32,060 bases of DNA from Bradyrhizobium manausense (GCF_001440035.1 NZ_LJYG01000090.1:90840-122899), one strand, 5' to 3'. Positions 16,056-23,217 are shown, counted from the first letter of the stretch. Program-made: numbers and translations. Notes: generated from the sequence alone by a model not told the origin.

Positions 16056-17723
16056 ATGTTGTCAGCGTTCGCGGTCACGCGTGGCGATATTTTCGGCGGC
16101 CTCACTGCCGGCATCGTCGCCCTGCCGCTTTGCCTCGCGTTCGGCGTTGCCTCGGGCTTGGGGCCCGCCGCCGGATTATACGGCGGAATTATCCTGGGCA
16201 TCGTTGCCGCGGTGGTGGGCGGCACGCCCGTCCAGATCTCCGGCCCGACGGCCCCCATGACGCTCATTGCAGCGAGCATTGTCGCGGCAAACACGCCATC
16301 GAATGGGCAGATGCAGCTTGGGCCGATTGTCGGCGTGTTCTGCCTCGCAGGTGCGTTGCAGGTGCTGTTCGGGGTCGCAAGGCTCGGCAATTACATTCGC
16401 TTCCTCCCCTACCCGGCGATCTCCGGCCTGATGACCGGCATCGGGATCATCATCATCATTCAGCAGATCTTCCCGATCGCGGGTCTGCAGTCGCCGTCGT
16501 CCAGTCCGGCCGAAATCCTGAAATCCCTGGGCGCTCTCACGCAAGGTGCTCGTCTCGATGCATTTCTGCTCGCGGCGGCGACCATTGCGATATCATTCGT
16601 TCTTCCGAGGTTTTTCTCGGCAGTGCCACCGTCTCTCGTCGCATTGATCTTGCTGACGAGCCTGGCGGTGGCTTTCGGCCTTTCTGCACCGACGATCGGA
16701 GATATTCCCAAGGGGCTGCCGGACTTCGTCCTGCCCCAGCTCAACTTAGCCGATCTCAAATTTGCTGTTGTCACCGCCTTTCAATTGGCATTCCTGGGCG
16801 CGATCGACGCTCTGACAACGTCGCTCGCAGCCGACAACATGACGAGGACGCATCACGACAGCAATCGAGAGCTCATCGGGCAAGGCGCCGGCAACATAGG
16901 GGCGGCGCTGTTTGGCGGCATTCCAGGCGCCGGTGCCTTCATGCGAACCGCCATCAATGTTCGCGCCGGCGGACGGCATCGCTCCTCGGGCGTGATTCAT
17001 GGTCTTTTTCTGCTGGCCGTTCTCCTCGGTCTGTCGAGCGTGGTGCGGTACATTCCTCATGCCGTCCTGTCGGGAATTCTGGTCAGTGCCGGGCTAGGCA
17101 TCATCGATTATCGCAGCCTCGGTCATCTGTTCCGCGCCCCGCGCGGTGACACCTGGATCATGCTGATCGTGGTTGTGCTGACGGTATTCACCGATCTGAT
17201 CACCGCGATCGGCACCGGCGCCGTGCTCGCTTCGCTGATCTTCATGACTAAGATTGCGCGCGCAATGGAACAGGGCACGACCCTGACGCTGATCGAGGAC
17301 GAGCTGTGGCAGGATGAAGTCGAGATTCCGGACGGCCTGAAGCAACGGCTGCTGATCAAGCACGTCAACGGGCCGTTGTTCTTTGGTTTTGTCTATGCGT
17401 TTCGGCGCATTGCCGAGCGGGCGACGGACGGCAAGATGCTGGTGCTGCGCATGGAGCGCGTAACCTACATGGACCAATCCGGAATCTATGCACTCGGGGA
17501 CGTGCTGGTCGACCTGGAAGCCGCTGGATTGAAGGTGTTTGTCGTCGGGCTTGCTCGAGACCAGATCGACCAGCTCGAGGCGATGCACATTATTCCGGAC
17601 CTCTTGTCCGAGGAGAGCATCTTCCCGAGTTTCGACAGCTTCAAACAGAGGCTCCCCGCCATAGTGGAGGAGCTTAGCCGCGCGAGCGACGCTGGACCGC
17701 CGCTGAAATCGATGACAGGCTGA
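16056..17723 (+). CDS. SulP family inorganic anion transporter with STAS domain
   Basis: An integral membrane carrier (555 residues) of the SulP/SLC26 family, which moves sulfate, bicarbonate or other small anions. The first ~380 residues contain about twelve hydrophobic segments, including GLTAGIVALPLCLAFGVASGLGP, the signature-like PVQISGPTAPMTL, and a late LSGILVSAGLGIIDYRSL. The last ~130 residues form a cytoplasmic STAS domain (LLIKHVNGPLFFGFVYAFRRI ... VLRMERVTYMDQSGIYAL), where the DQSG region corresponds to the nucleotide-binding or phosphorylatable loop. The ATG at 16056 follows an AAAGGGGGG purine run; a TTG immediately after is an alternative. No carbonic anhydrase or sulfur gene is adjacent, so sulfate versus bicarbonate cannot be decided. 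It converges with a small gene 9 bp away. Confidence 0.93.
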   Translation: MLSAFAVTRGDIFGGLTAGIVALPLCLAFGVASGLGPAAGLYGGIILGIVAAVVGGTPVQISGPTAPMTLIAASIVAANTPSNGQMQLGPIVGVFCLAGALQVLFGVARLGNYIRFLPYPAISGLMTGIGIIIIIQQIFPIAGLQSPSSSPAEILKSLGALTQGARLDAFLLAAATIAISFVLPRFFSAVPPSLVALILLTSLAVAFGLSAPTIGDIPKGLPDFVLPQLNLADLKFAVVTAFQLAFLGAIDALTTSLAADNMTRTHHDSNRELIGQGAGNIGAALFGGIPGAGAFMRTAINVRAGGRHRSSGVIHGLFLLAVLLGLSSVVRYIPHAVLSGILVSAGLGIIDYRSLGHLFRAPRGDTWIMLIVVVLTVFTDLITAIGTGAVLASLIFMTKIARAMEQGTTLTLIEDELWQDEVEIPDGLKQRLLIKHVNGPLFFGFVYAFRRIAERATDGKMLVLRMERVTYMDQSGIYALGDVLVDLEAAGLKVFVVGLARDQIDQLEAMHIIPDLLSEESIFPSFDSFKQRLPAIVEELSRASDAGPPLKSMTG

Positions 17724-17732
17724 GTCCACGCC

Positions 17733-17942
17733 CTAACCGCCCTTGGCGATGATCTCCGCGAGCGCGCGCCGCGCGATGATGCCGAGTTCGCCAAGGGTGG
17801 AATGGCCGGATTGTGCAGCCTGGATCAGGCGCTCGGCGATGAACCTGCGACTGTCGTGATTGCCGCCATGCGGCAATTGCCGGCACGTCTGCTCCAGGAC
17901 GACGTCCATGTTGGCTTTGGTTCGCTCACTCAAATCTGTCAT
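17733..17942 (-). CDS. Small conserved-looking hypothetical protein (69 aa)
   Basis: A mainly helical, soluble 69-residue protein (MTDLSERTKANMDVVLEQTC...) with no signal peptide. It has a central HGGNHDSRRFIAERLIQAA segment and an Ala/Leu/Ile-rich C-terminal helix (GELGIIARRALAEIIAKGG). I believe similar proteins are common in Bradyrhizobium, but no domain name or function is known to me. The start at 17942 is the only Met giving this balanced sequence; a clear ribosome site is not visible. It converges with the SulP gene. Confidence 0.65.
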   Translation of the reverse strand: MTDLSERTKANMDVVLEQTCRQLPHGGNHDSRRFIAERLIQAAQSGHSTLGELGIIARRALAEIIAKGG

Positions 17943-18169
17943 GACGCCCGGCTGCTACGCGTGGCTAGTAGCCGCAAGCATACACAGGCGGATCGTCCAT
18001 GATTAGCCCGGGCAATCACGGCCATCGTGCAGCGCATGCGTGCATCGAGGCAACGTTCGCGCCGCCATGATGCCGCAAATGGGACTACCGAAGATTGCAC
18101 TTGTTCTGGTGACAAGCCGAGCCTGCCGGACTAGCCTGCGGGCAAACAAAAGACACGGGAGGAATAACC

Positions 18170-20857
18170 ATGCCGGAAGCAATGGTCGCCGCACGTCCGT
18201 CCGAAGCGGCTGATGGAACCGTCCAGCAAGTCGATGTTGCCGTGGTCGGCGCCGGATTTGCCGGCCTCTATCTGCTCCATCGCCTGCGCAAGGCCGGCCT
18301 GTCGGCCGTCGGGCTCGAGGAAGCCGGCGATGTCGGCGGCACCTGGTATTGGAACCGTTATCCCGGCGCGCGCTGCGATATCCAGACCATCGACTACGGC
18401 TACACGTTCGACCCGGAACTCGACAAGGCATGGACCTGGTCGGAGAAATACGCGACCCAGCCCGAGATCCTGCGCTATCTCGGCTTCGTCGCCGATCGCT
18501 ACGATCTCAGGCGCGACATTCGCTTCGGGACCAAGGTCACCGCAGCCAAATGGGACGAGAAGGCCGAGCGCTGGCAACTCACCACGAACAACGGCGCCGC
18601 GGTCTCCTGCCGCTTCTACATCATGGCGACAGGCTGTCTCTCCGCGCCGAAACCGCCGGAGATCGACGGCGTCAGGGATTTCAGGGGCGAGGTCTATTTC
18701 ACCGGACGCTGGCCGCATGACGGCGTCAACCTCGCGGGAAAGCGCGTCGCCGTGATCGGCACCGGCTCGTCCGGCATTCAATCGATCCCGGTGATCGCCG
18801 AGCAGGCCGCACATCTGACCGTATTCCAGCGCACGCCGAATTTCGCGCTGCCCGCCCATAACGGCCCCTCGCCGGCAGATCGCAGGGACCTGTTCCAGAG
18901 CGACCGCGCGGCCTATCGCGCGCAGGCACGCCAGTCGATGTCCGGGGTGCCCTATCCGCAGCAGACCGTCGTCAGCTGGCAGCTCAGCGATGCCGAGCGT
19001 CGCGAGCGGTTCGAGCGGGCCTGGGCCGCCGGCGACCTCGTCCACATCCTGACGCAGCTCTGGGCCGACCAGGCGGTCGATGTCGACGGCAACAAGATCG
19101 TCCAGGACCTGATCCGCGAAAAGATCCGCGCCGCCGTCAGGGATCCCGAGACGGCGGCGGCGCTGATGCCGGACGATCATCCGTTTGGCGCCAAACGCCC
19201 CTGCCTCGAGACCAATTATTACGCGACCTACAACCGGCCCAACGTCACGCTGGTCAATCTGCGCCAGGAGCCGATCAAGGCGATCACCGCAGGCGGCATC
19301 ACGACGGCCAAGCGCAATGTCGACGTCGACGTCATCGTGTTCGCGACCGGCTTCGACGCCATGACCGGCGCGATCCGCGCCGTGCATCCGATCACCGGAC
19401 GCGACGGCAAGTCGCTGACCGATGTCTGGGCGCAGGGGCCGCAGAGCTATCTGGGGCTCACGGTCGCGGGCTTCCCGAACTTCTTCATGATCACCGGGCC
19501 CGGCAGTCCGTCGGTGCTGTCGAACATGGCTGTTTCGATCGAGCAACATGTCGACTGGGTCGTGGATCGGCTCAAGGCGCTGCACGAAGCCGGCTTCACC
19601 ACGATCGAGCCGACCGAGACGGCGCAGGCCGGCTGGAACAGGCATATGGCCGACTGCTCGATGCTGACGCTGCACCGGCTCGCCAACACCTGGTACACGG
19701 GCGCCAACGTGCCCGGCAAGGTGCAGGGCCTGATGCCCTATACCGGCGGCGTCGGTCCCTATCGCAGCATCTGCGACGAAGTCGTCAGCCGCGGCATGCT
19801 CGGCTTCAGGCTGACCGGCCCCAACGTCCCAGCACAATGCAATGACGGCGAGGTGGTGCGGCTGCAGCCGGACGTGCGGCTGGTGCTGAACCTGCTGGCC
19901 TCGCTGAACCTGCCGCCGATCGAGTCGATGGGGGCGGCCGGCGCCCGCGCCTTCGTCAACGAATTCAACAAGGGTCGGCCTGCGGGACGGCCGATCGGCG
20001 ACATCGTCGACGGCACGCTCCCCGCCGCCGACGGCCCGCTGCCCTATCGCGTCTACAAGCCGGCAACGCCGGGCCCGCATCAGGTCGTGGTCTATTTCCA
20101 CGGCGGCGGCTGGGTGCTCGGCGATCAGCAGTCGGATGAGCCGTTCTGCCGCGACATGGTGCGGCGGACCGGCATGATGTTCGTCAGCGTCGGCTATCGC
20201 CACGCCCCGGAGCATCGCTTCCCGGCCGCGGCCGAGGACGGCTATGCCGCGACGCGCTGGATCTCGGAGCATCTGGCCGAGCTCGGCGGCATCCAGAGCC
20301 CGGTGCTGGTCGCCGGCTGGAGCGCCGGCGGCAACATCGCCGCCGTCACCTGCCAGCTCGCGCGCGACCGCGGCGGGCCGCAGATTGCGGGTCAGCTGCT
20401 GGTGTGTCCGGTGACGGACAGCAGCTTCGACCGGCCCTCCTACAACGACAATGCGACCGGCTACTTCCTGACGCGGTCGCTGATGTACTGGTTCTGGGAC
20501 CTGTACTGCTCACCTGATGATCGCACCGATCCGCGGGTCTCGCCGCTGCGCGGCAGGGTTTCAGGCCTGCCGCCGGCCTTCATCGTCACCTGCGAGTTCG
20601 ATCCGCTCCGTGACGAGGGCATCGCCTATGCCGAGGCGATGGCCGCCGCCGGCGTCCCGGTCGAGCAGCTCAAGGCGCACGGCCATTTCCACTCGTCCTT
20701 TGTGATGGTGGACGTGGTGATCACAGGCGTCCAGGGCCGCGTCCAGATGGCGCAAGCCCTGCGGCGCTTTGCAGGGCTTGCGCCGGAGGTCAGAAGCGAC
20801 GAGAGAACCCACGGCCATGTGAGCCCAGGGGACAAAATTGCAGCGGCCGCGAGTTGA
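18170..20857 (+). CDS. Fused Baeyer-Villiger-type flavin monooxygenase and HSL-family esterase
   Basis: An 895-residue two-enzyme fusion. Residues ~20-540 are a class B flavoprotein monooxygenase: FAD loop GAGFAG (27-32), the long BVMO motif GGTWYWNRYPGARCD (56-70), the NADPH loop GTGSSG (197-202) and an ATGFD segment near 392. The BVMO fingerprint FxGxxxHxxxWP reads FRGEVYFTGRWP (171-182), so the conserved His is Phe177. Residues ~565-875 are a hormone-sensitive-lipase-type alpha/beta hydrolase with HGGGW (644-648), GWSAGG with nucleophile Ser718, Asp811 and probable His841. A BVMO makes esters or lactones from ketones; the fused esterase would split them. Start at 18170 follows GGGAGGAATAACC. 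A hairpin terminator follows. Domain calls are firm; substrate unknown. Confidence 0.92.
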   Translation: MPEAMVAARPSEAADGTVQQVDVAVVGAGFAGLYLLHRLRKAGLSAVGLEEAGDVGGTWYWNRYPGARCDIQTIDYGYTFDPELDKAWTWSEKYATQPEILRYLGFVADRYDLRRDIRFGTKVTAAKWDEKAERWQLTTNNGAAVSCRFYIMATGCLSAPKPPEIDGVRDFRGEVYFTGRWPHDGVNLAGKRVAVIGTGSSGIQSIPVIAEQAAHLTVFQRTPNFALPAHNGPSPADRRDLFQSDRAAYRAQARQSMSGVPYPQQTVVSWQLSDAERRERFERAWAAGDLVHILTQLWADQAVDVDGNKIVQDLIREKIRAAVRDPETAAALMPDDHPFGAKRPCLETNYYATYNRPNVTLVNLRQEPIKAITAGGITTAKRNVDVDVIVFATGFDAMTGAIRAVHPITGRDGKSLTDVWAQGPQSYLGLTVAGFPNFFMITGPGSPSVLSNMAVSIEQHVDWVVDRLKALHEAGFTTIEPTETAQAGWNRHMADCSMLTLHRLANTWYTGANVPGKVQGLMPYTGGVGPYRSICDEVVSRGMLGFRLTGPNVPAQCNDGEVVRLQPDVRLVLNLLASLNLPPIESMGAAGARAFVNEFNKGRPAGRPIGDIVDGTLPAADGPLPYRVYKPATPGPHQVVVYFHGGGWVLGDQQSDEPFCRDMVRRTGMMFVSVGYRHAPEHRFPAAAEDGYAATRWISEHLAELGGIQSPVLVAGWSAGGNIAAVTCQLARDRGGPQIAGQLLVCPVTDSSFDRPSYNDNATGYFLTRSLMYWFWDLYCSPDDRTDPRVSPLRGRVSGLPPAFIVTCEFDPLRDEGIAYAEAMAAAGVPVEQLKAHGHFHSSFVMVDVVITGVQGRVQMAQALRRFAGLAPEVRSDERTHGHVSPGDKIAAAAS

Positions 20858-20865
20858 GCCGCCAT

Positions 20866-20889
20866 CGGCCGGGAACCTTTTCCCGGCCG
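20866..20889 (+). terminator. Hairpin terminator after the monooxygenase-esterase gene
   Basis: CGGCCGGGAA and TTCCCGGCCG form a perfect 10-bp stem with a CCTT loop, starting 9 bases after the stop codon. There is no downstream T-run. A GGAAC in its left arm (20872-20876) is followed by GTT after 17 bases (20894-20896), a weak EcfG-like match ahead of the next gene. Confidence 0.65.
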
Positions 20890-20987
20890 CCGTGTTGTCG
20901 GTGCGTGGCATTGAGATGCAGCGATGGGTAATGGGCCCTGGCACGCAAGGCTCGCGTGTCAGGGTTCTTTTTGCGTGAGGCGGGGCT

Positions 20988-21263
20988 ATGGGGGACGCAT
21001 CATCTTCGGCGACAAAGGTCGATTTCAGCGCGCTCGCCGTGCTGCAGAAATGGCCGTCCCTCGGAAATCAGCGCCGGCCGGACCGCGAGCCCTATCAGGT
21101 CAGCGAGGGCACGCTCGATGCCTGCATCACGGCATTCATGCAGAAGCCAGCACTATCAAGGCATCTCTATGAAATCCGCACGGCGGCACAGCCGCCGCTG
21201 GTGACCGATATTCTCTCACCCGAGCACGTCATCGAGCTGTCGCGCTTGAGAGAATTTCTCTGA
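20988..21263 (+). CDS. Small hypothetical protein (91 aa)
   Basis: Soluble 91-residue protein of unknown function. It has a Ser/Ala-rich start (MGDASSSATK), then VDFSALAVLQKWPSLGNQRR, a Pro/Glu turn region, a helix around YQVSEGTLDACITAFMQKP, and a C-terminal segment LSPEHVIELSRLREFL. There is no signal peptide, membrane helix or Cys motif. The ATG at 20988 follows GAGGCGGGGCT, an acceptable ribosome site. It is the first of a run of short genes extending to 23.1 kb. Confidence 0.65.
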   Translation: MGDASSSATKVDFSALAVLQKWPSLGNQRRPDREPYQVSEGTLDACITAFMQKPALSRHLYEIRTAAQPPLVTDILSPEHVIELSRLREFL

Positions 21264-21325
21264 ACCGCAGGTGAACACCGCTGCCTGCCTGCAACGAACG
21301 TCTTATCCGCATCCCGGACTCTGCA

Positions 21326-21351
21326 GGAACCTTCTTCCGGTTTTTCCCGTT
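21326..21351 (+). promoter_or_regulatory. Candidate sigma-EcfG promoter for the gene at 21388
   Basis: GGAAC (21326-21330) and CGTT (21348-21351) are separated by exactly 17 bases, an exact fit to the alphaproteobacterial general-stress consensus. The start of transcription would be near 21358, about 30 bases before the ATG at 21388. The promoter lies inside the loop of a DNA dyad (21302-21309 CTTATCCG and 21361-21368 CGGATAAG, with ATCCC/GGGAT continuing inward). Confidence 0.62.
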
Positions 21352-21387
21352 AACGGGGATCGGATAAGCCGAGACGTGAGCAATCCA

Positions 21388-21693
21388 ATGCTTGAAGCGG
21401 GCGTACCCTCCCCGATCGTGCCCTATGGCGCCGACCAGACTCTGTTCGTGGTAATCGATCGCCTCGACGAGACCACTGAAATTCGCGTCGAGCGAAGCGA
21501 TCTCGATGCAGCGATCAACGAGCTCGTCGCGGGCTGCTTCAACGATCCCATCAAGGTGATCTCGTTCAACACGCTCGAGCACTGGATGAAGGACATCTCG
21601 ACCGATGTTGCCGATGAAATCCAGGCGCGCTGCGATATCGACGGCGTGACGCTGCCTGATTATCTCAGCGATTTCGTCGAGAGCCATAGTTGA
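21388..21693 (+). CDS. Small acidic hypothetical protein (101 aa), probable stress regulon
   Basis: An acidic 101-residue soluble protein (MLEAGVPSPIVPYGADQTLF...) with a VVIDRLDETTEIRVERSDLDAAINELVAG segment, then ISFNTLEHWMKDISTDVADEIQARC and DYLSDFVESHS. No known domain is recognised. The frame is open upstream to 21271, but an exact EcfG-type promoter at 21326-21351 lies inside that extension, so translation must begin after about 21358. Candidates are GTG 21376 (four residues longer) and ATG 21388; neither has a strong ribosome site. A strong terminator follows 32 bases after the stop. Confidence 0.7.
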   Translation: MLEAGVPSPIVPYGADQTLFVVIDRLDETTEIRVERSDLDAAINELVAGCFNDPIKVISFNTLEHWMKDISTDVADEIQARCDIDGVTLPDYLSDFVESHS

Positions 21694-21725
21694 GCGCGCG
21701 CCATCGCGACAGGCTTGCAGGCAAC

Positions 21726-21753
21726 AAAAAGCGCCGCTTCCGCGGCGCTTTTT
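21726..21753. terminator. Bidirectional rho-independent terminator
   Basis: AAAAAGCGCCGC and GCGGCGCTTTTT form a perfect 12-bp stem around a TTCC loop, with a T-run on both strands. It lies between the convergent genes ending at 21693 (plus) and 21772 (minus) and serves both. Confidence 0.9.
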
Positions 21754-21771
21754 CGCGTCTGCATCACGCTC

Positions 21772-21858
21772 TCAGTGATGCCAGAAGATCGCCAGCAGCA
21801 GGATGATCGGCAACGGCACGCCAAGCAACCAAAGCAAAGCACCTCGTCCAAAGCCCAT
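21772..21858 (-). CDS. 28-residue membrane microprotein
   Basis: A very short gene ending in TGA (21774-21772). From the ATG at 21858 it encodes 28 residues: MGFGRGALLWLLG, then a hydrophobic stretch VPLPIILLLAIFW and two final histidines, i.e. one short transmembrane helix. A strong GGAGGAGG ribosome site precedes the start by about 5 bases. An EcfG-like promoter lies at 21889-21913 and the shared terminator at 21726-21753, so the gene has promoter, ribosome site, frame and terminator. Similar tiny proteins are, as far as I recall, frequent in Rhizobiales but without known function. Confidence 0.78.
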   Translation of the reverse strand: MGFGRGALLWLLGVPLPIILLLAIFWHH

Positions 21859-21888
21859 GATTTCCTCCTCCATGGTCATGACTGACAT

Positions 21889-21913
21889 GACGCCGGAGCG
21901 AAGAAGAAGTTCC
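21889..21913 (-). promoter_or_regulatory. Near-consensus sigma-EcfG promoter for the 28-residue gene
   Basis: On the minus strand GGAAC (21913-21909) is followed after 16 bases by CGTC (21892-21889), one base off the CGTT consensus. Transcription would start near 21880, giving a leader of about 22 bases containing the strong ribosome site. Confidence 0.42.
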
Positions 21914-21954
21914 GCTTCTATCGGAGAGGGCAAATGCGTTCAGAGCATGGATCT

Positions 21955-22009
21955 AAAGCGCGATAAGATCGGGTTGAGATAAGATCGGGTTGAATCGTCA
22001 TCGCGCTTT
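21955..22009. repeat. Intergenic repeat with internal 16-bp tandem duplication
   Basis: Outer arms AAAGCGCGA (21955-21963) and TCGCGCTTT (22001-22009) are complementary. Inside, GATAAGATCGGGTTGA is repeated directly end to end at 21962-21977 and 21978-21993. The AAAGCGCGAT...ATCGCGCTTT frame resembles a palindromic repeat abundant between genes in Bradyrhizobium and Rhodopseudomonas; the internal duplication looks local. Confidence 0.6.
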
Positions 22010-22035
22010 GGCTCTTTGTTCGAGCTCTCACGGCG

Positions 22036-22188
22036 TCAGCCGCGCCGCCTGGCGGCGATGACCTCGATCTCGCGGCGGCGCTCGCCGGCGAAGGTCAGGA
22101 GCTTTTCGATCGTGGGCGTATCCGTGATCCGTTTGGCAAGCCGCTCGGCGCGCGCCGCCTGATCTTCAAGATACTGGATCGTGTTCAA
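22036..22188 (-). CDS. Small helical hypothetical protein (50 aa, TTG start)
   Basis: The frame from the TTG at 22188 to the TGA at 22038-22036 encodes 50 residues: a charged amphipathic helix (NTIQYLEDQAARAERLAKR) and a second helix rich in Arg/Glu (LLTFAGERRREIEVIAARRR). A GGGAG ribosome site lies 7 bases upstream of the TTG, which decides the start. It may fold as a helical hairpin. Comparable short proteins with an xYLEDQAARAERLA opening are, to my recollection, common in Bradyrhizobium; function unknown. Confidence 0.7.
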   Translation of the reverse strand: MNTIQYLEDQAARAERLAKRITDTPTIEKLLTFAGERRREIEVIAARRRG

Positions 22189-22272
22189 GCGGCGTCTCCC
22201 CCAAAGCCACGAATTGCAGGACGCCCATGGTGCGGGAGAGCCGCTAAAAGTCGGTTAAGCGCGGATCATGCT

Positions 22273-22800
22273 CTATCGCACGACGTCGAGCCTGACATTG
22301 GCGAGGCCCTTGTCGACCATGCCGAGCGCCTCGGCCGCGGACGGCGAGATGTCGACGACGCGCCCGCGCACGAAAGGCCCGCGGTCGTTGACCCTGACGG
22401 TCACGAAGCGGCCGGAGGAGACATCGGTGACGCGCAGCTTGGTCCCGAACGGCAGCGTGGGATGGGCCGCAGTCATTTCGTTCCTGTCGAACCGCTCCCC
22501 GCTCGCGGTCTCCGTGTCCGAATAGAAGCTCGCCAAGCCCTGCGCCCCCGTCGATTTGGCGTTGGCTGTCGCGCTGGACCGATGCGGCCTGTAGATCGGT
22601 CGTGGATGCAGCGCCGCGACGCGGTGCGGGTGCTCGATTGCAGCCTGCTTCGTGGTTGGAGCGAGATCGGCCCTCTGGCGGCCAACCGGTGATTGCGCGC
22701 AGGCGGCGAGCGATGCGGCCCCCATGATGGCAAGGAGCAACCGGGACGCGGTTGCCGGCGAAGCCAGGGTCGTTTCGGCACGTGCAATGCAAGACATCAT
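22273..22800 (-). CDS. RlpA-like lipoprotein (septal ring lytic transglycosylase family)
   Basis: A second RlpA-family protein, 175 residues. From the ATG pair at 22800/22797, directly behind GGAGGG, a lipoprotein signal runs to the lipobox LAAC (Cys34). A Lys/His/Pro-rich linker follows, then the double-psi beta-barrel: GLASFYSDTETASGERFDRNEMTAAHPTLPFGTKLRVTDV and VNDRGPFVRGRVVDISPSAAEALGM. Glu/Asp/His positions equivalent to the RlpA active site (ASGERFD, TAAHPTLPFG, NDRGPF) are present. No SPOR domain follows. The frame extends to 23004 but overlaps another gene and lacks a ribosome site there. Family function is peptidoglycan cleavage near the septum or daughter-cell separation. Its barrel is more complete than that of the homologue at 3153-3467. 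Confidence 0.87.
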   Translation of the reverse strand: MMSCIARAETTLASPATASRLLLAIMGAASLAACAQSPVGRQRADLAPTTKQAAIEHPHRVAALHPRPIYRPHRSSATANAKSTGAQGLASFYSDTETASGERFDRNEMTAAHPTLPFGTKLRVTDVSSGRFVTVRVNDRGPFVRGRVVDISPSAAEALGMVDKGLANVRLDVVR

Positions 22801-22951
22801 GCGCCCTCCGAACACGCCCTGAGTTTCGGTGGGCAATGAGGGCAGAACCTTGGCTGAACAAAAGCGGCCTTGCGGCCGCCATCGTTTCGCGCCGGCTGTG
22901 ATGAATCCACCACAGTCAGACTGTCCTGAATTGAGACAAAATGCCGAGAAA

Positions 22952-23110
22952 TCAGCCCGATACGACGCGCCAGACCACCATGTGCGGCTCCGGCGCCGGC
23001 TCACCGGTCTCGAGGTTCCCCCTGATGAGCCGCGCGAGCTCGCGCCGATAGAGCATCCGCCAGCCGGTTTTCAGGCTGGCAAGAAAGTCGAGCTCCCGTT
23101 GCGTCAGCAT
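22952..23110 (-). CDS. Small hypothetical protein (52 aa)
   Basis: A 52-residue basic protein (MLTQRELDFLASLKTGWRML..., then YRRELARLIRGNLETGEPAPEPHMVVWRVVSG) ending in TGA at 22954-22952. An alternative start nine bases upstream (ATG 23119) sits after an AGGCGG-like site. No membrane helix or known domain. It lies between the lipoprotein RlpA and the M56 peptidase on the same strand, and a motif shared with the BlaI-type gene promoter lies at 23195-23217, 76-107 bases upstream. Function unknown. Confidence 0.68.
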   Translation of the reverse strand: MLTQRELDFLASLKTGWRMLYRRELARLIRGNLETGEPAPEPHMVVWRVVSG

Positions 23111-23194
23111 GCACATCATGAACCCGATCCGCCTGCGGGCCGCACCTGAGGTCCCAAGTTGGCGGCTGTATCCTTTCGCGGCAAACTACCAAGC

Positions 23195-23217
23195 GTAGTG
23201 TTACACAGCGTAACGCT
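23195..23217 (-). promoter_or_regulatory. Operator-like motif upstream of the 52-residue gene
   Basis: GTAGTGTTACA at 23195-23205 differs by one base from GTAGCGTTACA, the minus-strand reading of the motif at 26195-26205 in front of the BlaI-type gene. It is followed by the dyad AGCGTAACGCT (23207-23217), which shares GTAACGCT with that site. It may be a second binding site of the same repressor; this is inference. Confidence 0.35.

Noticed and set aside
18131..20272. A 713-codon minus-strand frame antisense to the monooxygenase-esterase fusion
   Set aside because: Shadow frame with composition dominated by Arg, Asp, Gly, His; no recognisable domain; the sense strand has complete catalytic motifs in two domains.
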